Source of the DNA: an uncultured Lachnospiraceae bacterium
Lineage (GTDB): Bacteria; Bacillota; Clostridia; Lachnospirales; Lachnospiraceae
DNA length: 18,494 nucleotides
Assembly: GCA_910588405.1 (NCBI GenBank)
Contig: CAJUPT010000062.1
Location: 1 to 18,494 of the forward strand
Direction: 5' to 3'
A model generated the notes under the pieces. That model saw nothing but the letters and a program-made list of their open reading frames with translations. It was not told where the DNA came from and did not search any database. Positions 7,236 to 13,485 of the stretch are shown in pieces. Made by a program: the position numbers and the translations under genes. How positions within the stretch are numbered: position 1 is the stretch's first letter; each line of letters opens with the position of its first letter.

Positions 7236-7309
7236 CGGAGCGTGGCTCAGTTTGGTAGAGCGTCCGGTTAGGGACCGGGAGGTCGCAGGTTCGAATCCTG
7301 TCGCCCCGA
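7236..7309 (+). tRNA. tRNA-Pro, anticodon AGG
   Basis: A 74-base cloverleaf: acceptor CGGAGCG/CGCCCCG, D arm GCTC/GAGC, anticodon stem TCCGG/CCGGG with loop TTAGGGA, and T arm GCAGG-TTCGAAT-CCTGT. The loop places AGG at 34-36, reading Pro codons CCU and, if A34 becomes inosine, also CCC and CCA. C1-G72 and A73 fit tRNA-Pro. CCA is not encoded (the genome reads CGA). Base pair 4-69 is an A-C mismatch, which is unusual. The gene is alone, with its own promoter and terminator. Confidence 0.9.
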
Positions 7310-7314
7310 CGAAG

Positions 7315-7349
7315 AGAGACTTTCACTTTAGACGAAGGTCTCTTTTTTT
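7315..7349 (+). terminator. Terminator after tRNA-Pro
   Basis: AGAGAC (7315-7320) pairs with GTCTCT (7338-7343) and TTC with GAA further in, followed by seven Ts. Confidence 0.8.
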
Positions 7350-7350
7350 A

Positions 7351-7382
7351 TATCATAGGAAAGTCATCCGAATCCTATGATA
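7351..7382. repeat. Inverted repeat between tRNA-Pro and repeat copy B
   Basis: TATCATAGGA (7351-7360) and TCCTATGATA (7373-7382) form a perfect 10-bp stem with a 12-base loop. There is no T-run on the plus side; the run of Ts before it could serve as part of a minus-strand signal, but no gene faces it. Confidence 0.6.
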
Positions 7383-7389
7383 CAAAAAC

Positions 7390-7478
7390 GTTCCGCACAG
7401 GGTGCACAGGGGCTGTGCCGACGGAGCGAGGGTATGCAGACGCAGAGGAATTGTCGCTTGAAAGCGAAGTGTTTTGTC
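7390..7478. repeat. Dispersed repeat, copy B
   Basis: The second copy of the element at 5134-5220, in the same orientation, with shared blocks AGCGAGGGTA, GACGCAGAG/AACGCAGAG, AATTGTC and AAAGCGA, at roughly three bases in four identical by eye. It lies between the tRNA-Pro terminator and the response regulator and has no open frame of note. Confidence 0.7.
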
Positions 7479-7528
7479 GGATTGCGTAGGTTTAGAAAAT
7501 ATTAAGAAAATCCTAGAAAACCTTTTTT

Positions 7529-7598
7529 ATTTTATCTGCTAAAATATATACTAATATTTTATCTGCCTTTTTTATACTATACTTCGGAACATAAGGAG
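7529..7598 (+). promoter_or_regulatory. AT-rich control region of the two-component genes
   Basis: ATTTTATCTGC occurs twice (7529-7539 and 7556-7566, 27 bases apart) just before a TATACT (7573-7578) that could be a -10 without a good -35. OmpR-type regulators bind direct repeats, so these may be autoregulatory sites. The SD AAGGAG at 7593-7598 serves the response regulator. Tentative. Confidence 0.35.
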
Positions 7599-7604
7599 AA
7601 CCAA

Positions 7605-8306
7605 ATGGAGCAGTACAGGATTTTGATCGTGGAGGATGACAGGGAAATCGCGGCGGGCATCGCCATTTACATGAAGAACCAGGGATATCAGGTATTCCAG
7701 GCCTATAACGGCCAGGAAGGCTTAAAAATCCTGGAGACGGAGGAGATTCATCTGGCCATCGTGGATGTGATGATGCCGGTGATGGACGGGATTACGATGA
7801 CGATGAGGCTGAGGGAGCAGTATGATTTTCCTGTGATTATGCTGACGGCCAAGTCAGAGGAAATCGACAAAGTAACCGGTTTAAACATTGGCGCCGACGA
7901 TTATGTGACGAAGCCCTTCGCCCCCATGGAGCTGGTAGCCCGGGTGAATTCCCAGTTAAGGCGCTACGCAAAATATCTGGCGGTACTGGGCAATGAAAAA
8001 TCCGACCATGTCTATACGGTGGGCGGTCTGGAGCTGAACGAGGACACGGTCCAGGTATTCGTGGACGGCGTTCAGGTCAAGATGACACCGCTGGAATTCC
8101 GCATTCTGGCCCTGTTGATCAAAAATCCCGGCCGGGTTTATTCCGCCGATGAAATCTATGAGCGTGTGTGGAATGAGCGGGCGGTCAATACGGACACCAT
8201 TATGGTTCATGTGAGAAAAATTAGGGAGAAAATTGAAGTGAACCCGAAGGAGCCGAAATATCTGAAGGTGGTGTGGGGTGTTGGATACAAAATTGAAAAG
8301 CAATAG
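7605..8306 (+). CDS. OmpR/PhoB-family response regulator
   Basis: A 233-residue protein with a receiver domain (about 1-120) and a winged-helix DNA-binding domain (about 138-232). Receiver residues are all present: acidic Glu10-Asp11-Asp12, phosphoacceptor Asp54 (AIVDVMMP), Thr81 (MLTAK) and Lys103 (VTKPF). The C-terminal half has LTPLEFRILALL-like MTPLEFRILALL, VWNERAVNTDTIMVHVRKIREKI and the final VWGVGYKIEKQ, typical of the OmpR class. Phosphorylated by its kinase it should bind promoter DNA. The next gene, the kinase, overlaps its last 29 bases, so the two are translated together. Cell-envelope responses are common for such clostridial pairs, but no target gene adjoins this one, so the signal remains unknown. 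Confidence 0.95.
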   Translation: MEQYRILIVEDDREIAAGIAIYMKNQGYQVFQAYNGQEGLKILETEEIHLAIVDVMMPVMDGITMTMRLREQYDFPVIMLTAKSEEIDKVTGLNIGADDYVTKPFAPMELVARVNSQLRRYAKYLAVLGNEKSDHVYTVGGLELNEDTVQVFVDGVQVKMTPLEFRILALLIKNPGRVYSADEIYERVWNERAVNTDTIMVHVRKIREKIEVNPKEPKYLKVVWGVGYKIEKQ

Positions 8307-10659
8307 CAATCTGAAAAACGTGGTTATGGTCTGGCTGCTTTTGACAGTGATGGCCGTGATTACCATGTCATTATATCCGGTGGTGTATGCAAGGCTGCAG
8401 AAGCAGAATGAACTGCAGCTGGAAGCGTCGGAAAAACAGATGGACGATTTCCTGACCATGATGTACGCGGGCAGTATCGGTCTGTACTGGGACTATGTGA
8501 ATTCCTATCAGGAGGAGCCGCTGTCGCCGTCCCAGCTGTATTTTCCGAGAGCGAAGGACAACGGCCGGAAGGAGGCAGACGCAGGACAGGCGGATACCGC
8601 CGCGGACGCCGGGCCAGGTATGGGTGGGGACGACGCGCCCTACGGTTCGGAAGACAGTGCGGCGGCAGGCGAGTTTACGGAAACTGTCTATTATGGGGAA
8701 GAGGAATATATGGAATCCAATGAAACGGATATGTGGGATTCCCGTTATTCCACGCAGTTCAATGATAAGGTCAAAGAAATTTTCCAGACATTTTTACGCG
8801 TCTGGGTGCCGCAATATGAACTGGAATATGAGATTTATTCCGCCGGCGAGGCAGGCCGGGGCAATGCGGTCAGCGATTTAAAGCTGTTAGAGGAGCCCGA
8901 AAACAATGAGGTGAAAGAGAAATATGCCTTTTATGCGGCTTTTTGCTTTGACAAGGTAGGGAATATTTCGGTCACTTCCTTTAAAGGGATAGAGGAACGG
9001 TATCTGAACCGCTATATCAGCGAATTTCAGGACAGGAACCGATTGTTTAGCCTGGCGGAAATGGACGGCGTTATGGGTCCTTCCGATATGATCAGCCGGG
9101 GGCCGGAAAGTACGGTGATTATTTTTGCCTCGGCCAGGGATAAATTTTATATGACCAAGGAGTCAGAGGATTATTTTACCTATTCCACCGAATACCGTTT
9201 TGGAAACGCAGGTTTCACCGGCTTTCTGACCCTTGCGCTTGCTCTGGTCGCGCTGGTGGGAATCGGCCTGCCATTTATGGTGAAAGAAAATGACGGCTCC
9301 CGGTTCGCGATCAGGCGGCGGGTTCCCATGGAGTTTGTGGGGGCGGGGATTTTGACCCTGTTTTGCCTGTACGGGCCTCTGTCTTCCATGGGGTATTATA
9401 CGGCGACGAATTCCCTATTTGCCACCTTTTTAGGCAAGGGGCCTTCCGCTGCCCATACCTTTGCGGACTATCTGTTTAATTACAGCGTGTGGATTCTCTA
9501 TTATGGTTCGGCTCTTTTTCTGGCGCTGGCGGTACATCCGCTGTTTACCCTGGGGCCTGTCCGTTACCTGAATGAATATTCTTACTGCGGGCATTTTCTG
9601 GTTAAATGGGGCAGGCTGGTGAAGCATGCCTGTTTCCAGCTTCTGAGGCAGTTGAAAACGGTGGATCTGAAGGATACCGTTGACCGTCAGCTGCTGATCC
9701 TTTTGGGGATAAATTTCATCGTGCTTACCGTTCTGTGCTGCGCATGGGTGGCCGGCGTGGCCGGGTTGTTTGTCTATACCATCGTCCTCTTTCTGATGAT
9801 CAGAAAGCGTTACGAGCGGGTGCGGGAGGACTACTGCGATCTGCTTCTGGGCGTTCAGGAGATGGCGGACGGGAATCTGGAGATCAGGCTGCCTGAGGAT
9901 CTGGGCGTGTTCAATTCGGTGAAGGAGGAGCTTTTAGATATCCAGACCGGCTTTAAAAAGGCGGTACAGGAGGAGATCAAGAGCCAGCGGATGCGGTCGG
10001 AGCTGATTACCAATGTGTCCCATGATTTAAAGACGCCGCTGACCTCCATTATCACCTATACCAACCTGCTGAAAGAGGAAGGGATTACTGAGGAACAGCG
10101 ACAGGAATATATTGAAACGCTGGACCAGAAATCCCAGCGGCTGAAACGTCTGATCGAGGATCTGTTTGTGATCAGCAAGGCCAGCAGCAACAGCATTGTG
10201 TTAAATCCGGTGAACCTGGATCTGGCGGCGCTGATCAAGCAGGTCATGTTCGAGCTGGACGACAGGGTGAAGGCATCGGAGATTGAATTCCGCTGTTCCT
10301 TCCATCCGGATAAGCTGCTGGCTTATCTGGACTGTGACAAGAGCTACCGGATTTTTGAAAACCTGGTAGTGAATATCCTGAAATACGGAATGCCCCATTC
10401 CCGGGCCTTTATCACCGGGGAGAAGATTCAGAACGAGATCTGGATTACGCTGAAAAACACCTCGGAGCAGGAGCTGACCTTCCAGTCCGAGGAGATCACC
10501 GAACGGTTCGTCAGGGGCGACCAGTCCCGAAATACGGAAGGGTCAGGGCTTGGCCTTGCCATCGCGAAAAGCTTTACCACGATTCAGGGAGGAACCTTTG
10601 ACGTGGTGCTGGACGGGGATCTGTTTAAGGTGATATTAAAGTGGAAGGCCAATGAATAA
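8278..10659 (+). CDS. Membrane sensor histidine kinase
   Basis: A 793-residue sensor kinase, partner of the preceding regulator, starting at GTG 8278 or TTG 8281 inside that gene. Helix 1 spans about 13-37. A long, probably extracellular region follows (about 40-307), with an acidic, Ala/Gly-rich low-complexity part near 91-155. Five more helices lie at about 312-333, 352-372, 399-423 and 470-510 (two). A HAMP-like linker leads to the HisKA box NVSHDLKTPLTS, with His582 as phosphoacceptor. The ATP-binding part has an N-box (ENLVVNILKYG) and a G-box (GSGLGLAIAKSF) near residue 757, and ends at 793. Six helices and a 270-residue outer domain are more than a simple two-helix sensor has. The ligand is unknown. 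A strong terminator follows 15 bases after the stop. Confidence 0.93.
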   Translation: MLDTKLKSNSNLKNVVMVWLLLTVMAVITMSLYPVVYARLQKQNELQLEASEKQMDDFLTMMYAGSIGLYWDYVNSYQEEPLSPSQLYFPRAKDNGRKEADAGQADTAADAGPGMGGDDAPYGSEDSAAAGEFTETVYYGEEEYMESNETDMWDSRYSTQFNDKVKEIFQTFLRVWVPQYELEYEIYSAGEAGRGNAVSDLKLLEEPENNEVKEKYAFYAAFCFDKVGNISVTSFKGIEERYLNRYISEFQDRNRLFSLAEMDGVMGPSDMISRGPESTVIIFASARDKFYMTKESEDYFTYSTEYRFGNAGFTGFLTLALALVALVGIGLPFMVKENDGSRFAIRRRVPMEFVGAGILTLFCLYGPLSSMGYYTATNSLFATFLGKGPSAAHTFADYLFNYSVWILYYGSALFLALAVHPLFTLGPVRYLNEYSYCGHFLVKWGRLVKHACFQLLRQLKTVDLKDTVDRQLLILLGINFIVLTVLCCAWVAGVAGLFVYTIVLFLMIRKRYERVREDYCDLLLGVQEMADGNLEIRLPEDLGVFNSVKEELLDIQTGFKKAVQEEIKSQRMRSELITNVSHDLKTPLTSIITYTNLLKEEGITEEQRQEYIETLDQKSQRLKRLIEDLFVISKASSNSIVLNPVNLDLAALIKQVMFELDDRVKASEIEFRCSFHPDKLLAYLDCDKSYRIFENLVVNILKYGMPHSRAFITGEKIQNEIWITLKNTSEQELTFQSEEITERFVRGDQSRNTEGSGLGLAIAKSFTTIQGGTFDVVLDGDLFKVILKWKANE

Positions 10660-10673
10660 AGGATAAAAAGCGG

Positions 10674-10725
10674 AAGCCTCTCAACCATTGTTTTGAAAAA
10701 ACAGGGTGGTTGGGAGGCTTTTGTA
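10674..10725 (+). terminator. Strong terminator after the kinase
   Basis: AAGCCTCTCAACCA (10674-10687) pairs with TGGTTGGGAGGCTT (10707-10720), 14 bp with one T-G wobble, followed by TTGTATT. It ends the two-component operon. Confidence 0.85.
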
Positions 10726-10729
10726 TTGT

Positions 10730-10912
10730 AAAAAAGCTGGAATCGGTGATCCGTTTATCCTCGTTTCCGTCCTGCTGGTTAAGGAAATGTTCGTTCGGTG
10801 AGAAAACGATGGTTTCCTGTCCTGAATAATGTGTTCCGAACAGTTCGTTGATCAGAGGAATGACCGGAGAACTGCAGTCATTCAGCAGGGTGCGGAATAC
10901 GTCGTCGTAAAT
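10730..10912 (-). pseudogene. Remnant of Rpn/PD-(D/E)XK transposase-type protein
   Basis: On the minus strand one frame reads YDDVFRTLLNDCSS, then PLINELFGTHYSGQETIVFS, then PNEHFLNQQDG and RITDSSF. I recognise this as the N-terminal part of an abundant Lachnospiraceae family annotated as Rpn-type recombination-promoting nuclease or putative transposase. A stop precedes the frame (TAA at 10913-10915), no start codon is present, and the frame runs into the kinase terminator after about 60 residues. The catalytic core is missing. Identification is by recalled motif, not by search. Confidence 0.7.
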
Positions 10913-11030
10913 TTACTCAATCAGGGTTAATCGATTTCTATATTTTGTATTAATATAAACAGTTTATCATAAACAGTAGTGACATGCAAAAAAATTGAAA
11001 AAATTCACAAAAATCTACAAAATTTTTTGA

Positions 11031-11059
11031 TTGACAAATTGCCTCCAAAATGGTACTAT
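11031..11059 (+). promoter_or_regulatory. Promoter of tRNA-Leu
   Basis: TTGACA (11031-11036), 17 bases, TACTAT (11054-11059), preceded by A/T tracts (10985-11030) that could act as an UP element. The AT-rich gap 10916-11030 holds nothing else that I recognise. Confidence 0.85.
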
Positions 11060-11094
11060 AATCAAGTCGGAAATATCTGCCGTTTTATCATCCT

Positions 11095-11176
11095 GCCGGT
11101 GTGGCGGAATTGGCAGACGCACATGACTCAAAATCATGCGGAGAGATCCGTGCCGGTTCGAGTCCGGCCACCGGCA
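11095..11176 (+). tRNA. tRNA-Leu, anticodon CAA
   Basis: An 82-base class II tRNA: acceptor GCCGGTG/CACCGGC, discriminator A, anticodon arm CATGA-CTCAAAA-TCATG with CAA at 34-36, long variable arm (GGAGAGATCC), and T arm GCCGG-TTCGAGT-CCGGC. It reads Leu codon UUG. CCA is not encoded. All stems are intact. Its 3' end faces an integrase remnant, so it is a likely past attachment site. Confidence 0.96.
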
Positions 11177-11180
11177 TGAA

Positions 11181-11208
11181 AAAACCAGCGGTAACGCTGG
11201 TTTTTTTT
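11181..11208 (+). terminator. Terminator after tRNA-Leu
   Basis: AAAACCAGCG (11181-11190), a GTAA loop, CGCTGGTTTT (11195-11204), with T-run to 11208. The Ts run into the stop codon of the integrase remnant on the other strand. Confidence 0.9.
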
Positions 11209-11530
11209 AATCCGTGTTGCATTTTGTGTTGCATAGCGATTCAAAGTGAGCATTGGCAACGGCATCCATTGCTTTCGCCTGGTCATTCATAGCGTGGCGG
11301 TAAACGGCTTTTAATGTTCCGTCTGATACCCATCCGCCTCTCTGCATGATATAAGCGTCAGGAATCCCGAGGGCGTGCTGGATCGATGCGCTATAGTATC
11401 TGAGATCATAAAAACGGAGATGCGGCAGCCCGGCTTTTTATAGGGCGGAGAAATCAAAAATTTTTTGAAAATGTCGGTTCATGGCGGGAAGAAAAGTGTT
11501 AATGTACAGGCTGAAAGTGGTGCATTCGGA
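11207..11530 (-). pseudogene. Tyrosine-recombinase (phage/ICE-type integrase) C-terminal remnant
   Basis: On the minus strand, one frame reads LYINTFLPAMNRHFQKIF, an in-frame TAA, then KAGLPHLRFYDLRYYSAS, IQHALGIPDAYIMQRGGWVS and DGTLKAVYRHAMNDQAKAMD, with a stop at 11207-11209. These match the C-terminal catalytic domain of tyrosine recombinases: the FxDLRxxxAS box holds the second Arg (the usual His two residues before it is Tyr, FYDLR for FHDLR), GGW the Trp/His position, and VYRHA the active-site Tyr. The N-terminal arm-binding and core-binding domains and the first catalytic Arg are gone. Its 3' end lies 31 bases beyond tRNA-Leu(CAA), the classic position of an integrase at its tRNA attachment site. 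Confidence 0.85.
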
Positions 11531-11550
11531 AAGCCTCCTTCTTCGTAATG

Positions 11551-11594
11551 GCTGCCTGGGCGATGGCCAGGCAGCACCTCCAAATGCGTATAAT
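11551..11594 (+). promoter_or_regulatory. Hairpin and possible promoter before the hicAB remnant
   Basis: GCTGCCTGG (11551-11559) and CCAGGCAGC (11567-11575) form a perfect 9-bp stem. TATAAT at 11589-11594 lies 41 bases before the hicA GTG and sits inside TGC-N13-GCA symmetry, so it could be an old hicAB promoter/operator. There is no convincing -35. Confidence 0.35.
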
Positions 11595-11635
11595 ATCATT
11601 GCAGCCAGAGATATGGCCTGCTTAAGGAGTTGAAC

Positions 11636-11805
11636 GTGAAAAGAAAAGATTTAGTTAAGCTTCTTGAGAAAAACGGATGGCGCTTCAAACGGAACGGGGG
11701 CAATCATGACTTATATACCGATGGCAAAAGGGTGGAGGCTATTCCGAGCATTCGGAGATCAAAGAGATGCTGACAAAAGACATTATTAAGCGGCTGGGGC
11801 TTTAA
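11636..11805 (+). pseudogene. hicA: Frameshifted HicA-type mRNA interferase toxin
   Basis: Starting at GTG 11636 behind AAGGAG (11624-11629), the frame reads KRKDLVKLLEKNGWRFKR, NGGNHDLYTDGKRVEAIP. It carries the HicA double-stranded-RNA-binding-like fold and the catalytic His in GGNHDLY. After EAIP the frame breaks. One base further on, HSEIKEMLTKDIIKRLGL and a stop follow, which is the normal HicA ending. The 170-base span is one base short of 57 codons, so a single-base deletion near 11744-11750 (CCGAGCAT where the family needs an Arg codon before His) explains it. In intact systems HicA cleaves mRNA and HicB blocks it. hicB follows, also broken. Confidence 0.85.
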
Positions 11806-11815
11806 GTTCCGGCGT

Positions 11816-12055
11816 TTGATAAAATTTCATGTTCTTACTTTTCGTAGCAATGTGGATCAAGAGGACATTGTTACCTTAGTCGATGTTGATTTTGCGGAAT
11901 ATAGAAAAAGAGTGGATCAGAGGGCGGTGAAGAAAAATTGTACGATTCCGTACTGGATGAGCGTTGAAGCGGATAAGGCTGGGATTAATTATTCCAGAGT
12001 GCTTCAGGAAGCTCTTTCAAAAATTCTGGGGAAACCGCAAAAAATAATCAACTAA
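11816..12055 (+). pseudogene. hicB: HicB-type antitoxin, N-terminal domain lost
   Basis: From about 11860 the frame reads QEDIVTLVDVDFAEYRKR, KNCTIPYWMSVEADKAG and INYSRVLQEALSKILGK, the linker and ribbon-helix-helix/HTH DNA-binding C-terminus of HicB. The roughly 60-80-residue RNase-H-like N-terminal domain that neutralises HicA is missing, and the 15 residues before the match (from TTG 11816, without SD) look unrelated. An internal deletion just after hicA is the simplest cause. If made, the piece could at most bind DNA. A hairpin terminator follows at 12076-12099. Confidence 0.8.
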
Positions 12056-12075
12056 ATCTTTTCATAGCGGGATAA

Positions 12076-12099
12076 GGGACAGTTTTGGCTGTCTCTTTT
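12076..12099 (+). terminator. Terminator after the hicAB remnant
   Basis: GGGACAG (12076-12082) pairs with CTGTCTC (12089-12095), one G-T wobble, followed by TTTTCTT. Confidence 0.65.
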
Positions 12100-12144
12100 C
12101 TTACGCTCAAAATTACCCGGATAGAAAGGTGAAGTGATTGAAAA

Positions 12145-12382
12145 GCACTAAATCCCCGGCTATGCTGGGGAGAATAGTGTAGTGGAAACAATGAGGATCT
12201 CAAGAAAAAGCCTCCTATGATACAATGAGTATGGTGTTGCAAGCCAACGCAAAGGATAGGAGGCGGTCCAAATGGACAATAACAGCATATCACATATTCG
12301 CTGGAAATGCCAGTACCATATAGTTTTCATTTCAGGGCGGAGGAAATATGTCGCTGTTATCCTTGCAAAGCCGCCGTCTTGA
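12145..12382 (+). mobile_element. Left-end remnant of an IS200/IS605-type element
   Basis: The subterminal hairpin CCCCGGC-TAT-GCTGGGG (12154-12170) resembles the imperfect palindrome that single-strand transposases recognise at the left end. Further in, GCCTCCTAT (12210-12218) and ATAGGAGGC (12256-12264) form a perfect 9-bp stem that buries the SD of the transposase frame, the arrangement known to silence IS200 transposase. The transposase is cut off after about 28 recognisable residues and no right end is visible, so the element is dead. The left boundary is approximate. Confidence 0.75.
12272..12382 (+). pseudogene. tnpA: Truncated IS200-type TnpA transposase
   Basis: ATG 12272 begins MDNNSISHIRWKCQYHIVF, the N-terminus of IS200/IS605-family Y1 transposases (usually W-x-C-x-YHIVFxxKYRR). 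Similarity fades at SGRRKYVAVI and a stop comes after 36 residues. The HUH metal-binding His pair and the catalytic Tyr of the usual 130-150-residue enzyme are absent. The SD (TAGGAGG, 12257-12263) is sequestered in the upstream stem. Confidence 0.8.
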
Positions 12383-12471
12383 TGATAAACTAATAAATAC
12401 ATGGAAGATATTTGAAAACAATGATTTTTCATTTCCCATTTCCCGCGTAACCGGACGGAGGACTGATAAAA

Positions 12472-13314
12472 TTGGCCGGATATGAAAAAAATATTCTTTA
12501 TCACTATACGGATTTTCAGGCATTGGACGGCATTTTATATCATGCGCAGCTGCGGGTGAATAATGTGCTGAATATGAATGACGCGGCGGAGATGCGCTTG
12601 TTTATGAGTGGCCTTTGCCATGCGATGGTGAAAAGGTTGAAGGCAGAGGGAGATATGGAACGGGTGGAAAAGGTTCGAAAGCTTTTTCATGACGAGCTGA
12701 AAAAGGAATTTTTTTATTCGGCTTATGCGGCCTGCTTTTCCCTTTACCGGGACGATGCGGCTCAGTGGGAGCGGTATGGGAATCGAGGACGGGGTGTCTG
12801 CATTGCCTTTCGCGGTGATTATCTGGAAAAAATGGCGGAGGGAGAGCTGTCATTGCAGGAGGTTTGCTACCAGGATGATATGACGGAGCATCCGCTGGCG
12901 GACGTGTTTTACCGGCTGATCAAAGGGGAAGGGGACCTCTCGGCCGGGAATCCCCGGATCAAAGGGGTGATGAAGGCTGCATGGATTCAGTCGGTGGTGT
13001 TTAAGCATCCCTCCTTTTCCTCGGAAAGAGAGGTGCGCCTGGTGGTTTCGCCCTTTGAGAAGGGGTATTTTGACATGGAACCCTGCTATCATGTGACTGT
13101 CGAGCGCATTAAAAAATATTATCCGCTGGATCTGATGGCTATGTGCCAAAAAATCGGGATTACGCTGGAGGAGCTGGTGTCAGAGATTATCATTGGGCCG
13201 GAGTCTACCCAGTCTGCGGCTATTTTACAGGATTATTTGCGTGACAATGGCATGAAGAAGCTGGCAGGGCAGATTTCCATGTCCAGATGCCCTTTGCGCC
13301 GTCCGCCGGTGTAA
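12472..13314 (+). CDS. DUF2971 family protein
   Basis: A 280-residue soluble protein with the DUF2971 landmarks: LYHYTDFQALDGIL near residue 9, NMNDAAEM near 34, YAACFSLYRDDAAQWERYG then RGRGVCIAF near 86-114, and FSSEREVRLVV near 182. There is no signal or membrane segment. It starts at TTG 12472, 10 bases behind GGAGG (12457-12461); no in-frame ATG with an SD lies near. The biochemical role of DUF2971 is not established to my knowledge. The gene is intact although everything just upstream is mobile debris, so it may be cargo of the former tRNA-Leu element or a later arrival. It stands alone, with a palindromic repeat just after it. Confidence 0.8.
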   Translation: MAGYEKNILYHYTDFQALDGILYHAQLRVNNVLNMNDAAEMRLFMSGLCHAMVKRLKAEGDMERVEKVRKLFHDELKKEFFYSAYAACFSLYRDDAAQWERYGNRGRGVCIAFRGDYLEKMAEGELSLQEVCYQDDMTEHPLADVFYRLIKGEGDLSAGNPRIKGVMKAAWIQSVVFKHPSFSSEREVRLVVSPFEKGYFDMEPCYHVTVERIKKYYPLDLMAMCQKIGITLEELVSEIIIGPESTQSAAILQDYLRDNGMKKLAGQISMSRCPLRRPPV

Positions 13315-13325
13315 GCGGAACTATG

Positions 13326-13392
13326 GAAAAACAGCAACGGATCGGACTGCAAAATAGTAAGCGGCTAAAAGACACCCGCTAACTATTTTGTA
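13326..13392. repeat. Palindromic intergenic repeat, copy 1
   Basis: CAAAATAGTAAGCGG (13350-13364) and CCGCTAACTATTTTG (13376-13390) form a 15-base inverted repeat with one mismatch around CTAAAAGACAC. The 30 bases 13350-13379 recur exactly at 18447-18476, and the flank AAAACAGC(N)nCGGA before it recurs there too in looser form. Placed 12-78 bases after the DUF2971 stop, it may also act as a terminator, although no T-run follows. Confidence 0.8.
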
Positions 13393-13485
13393 TGCATCAC
13401 ACATAAGGGACTAAAGAACAGAACCTAAGTGCTCGTAGCGAAGCCCTGGGAGGGGAGTTGCGGAACTATCAATAGAGGAGCGGCG

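Noticed and set aside
7956..8459. 167-residue minus-strand frame across the regulator/kinase overlap
   Set aside because: Antisense of two well-supported overlapping genes, with no SD or family resemblance.
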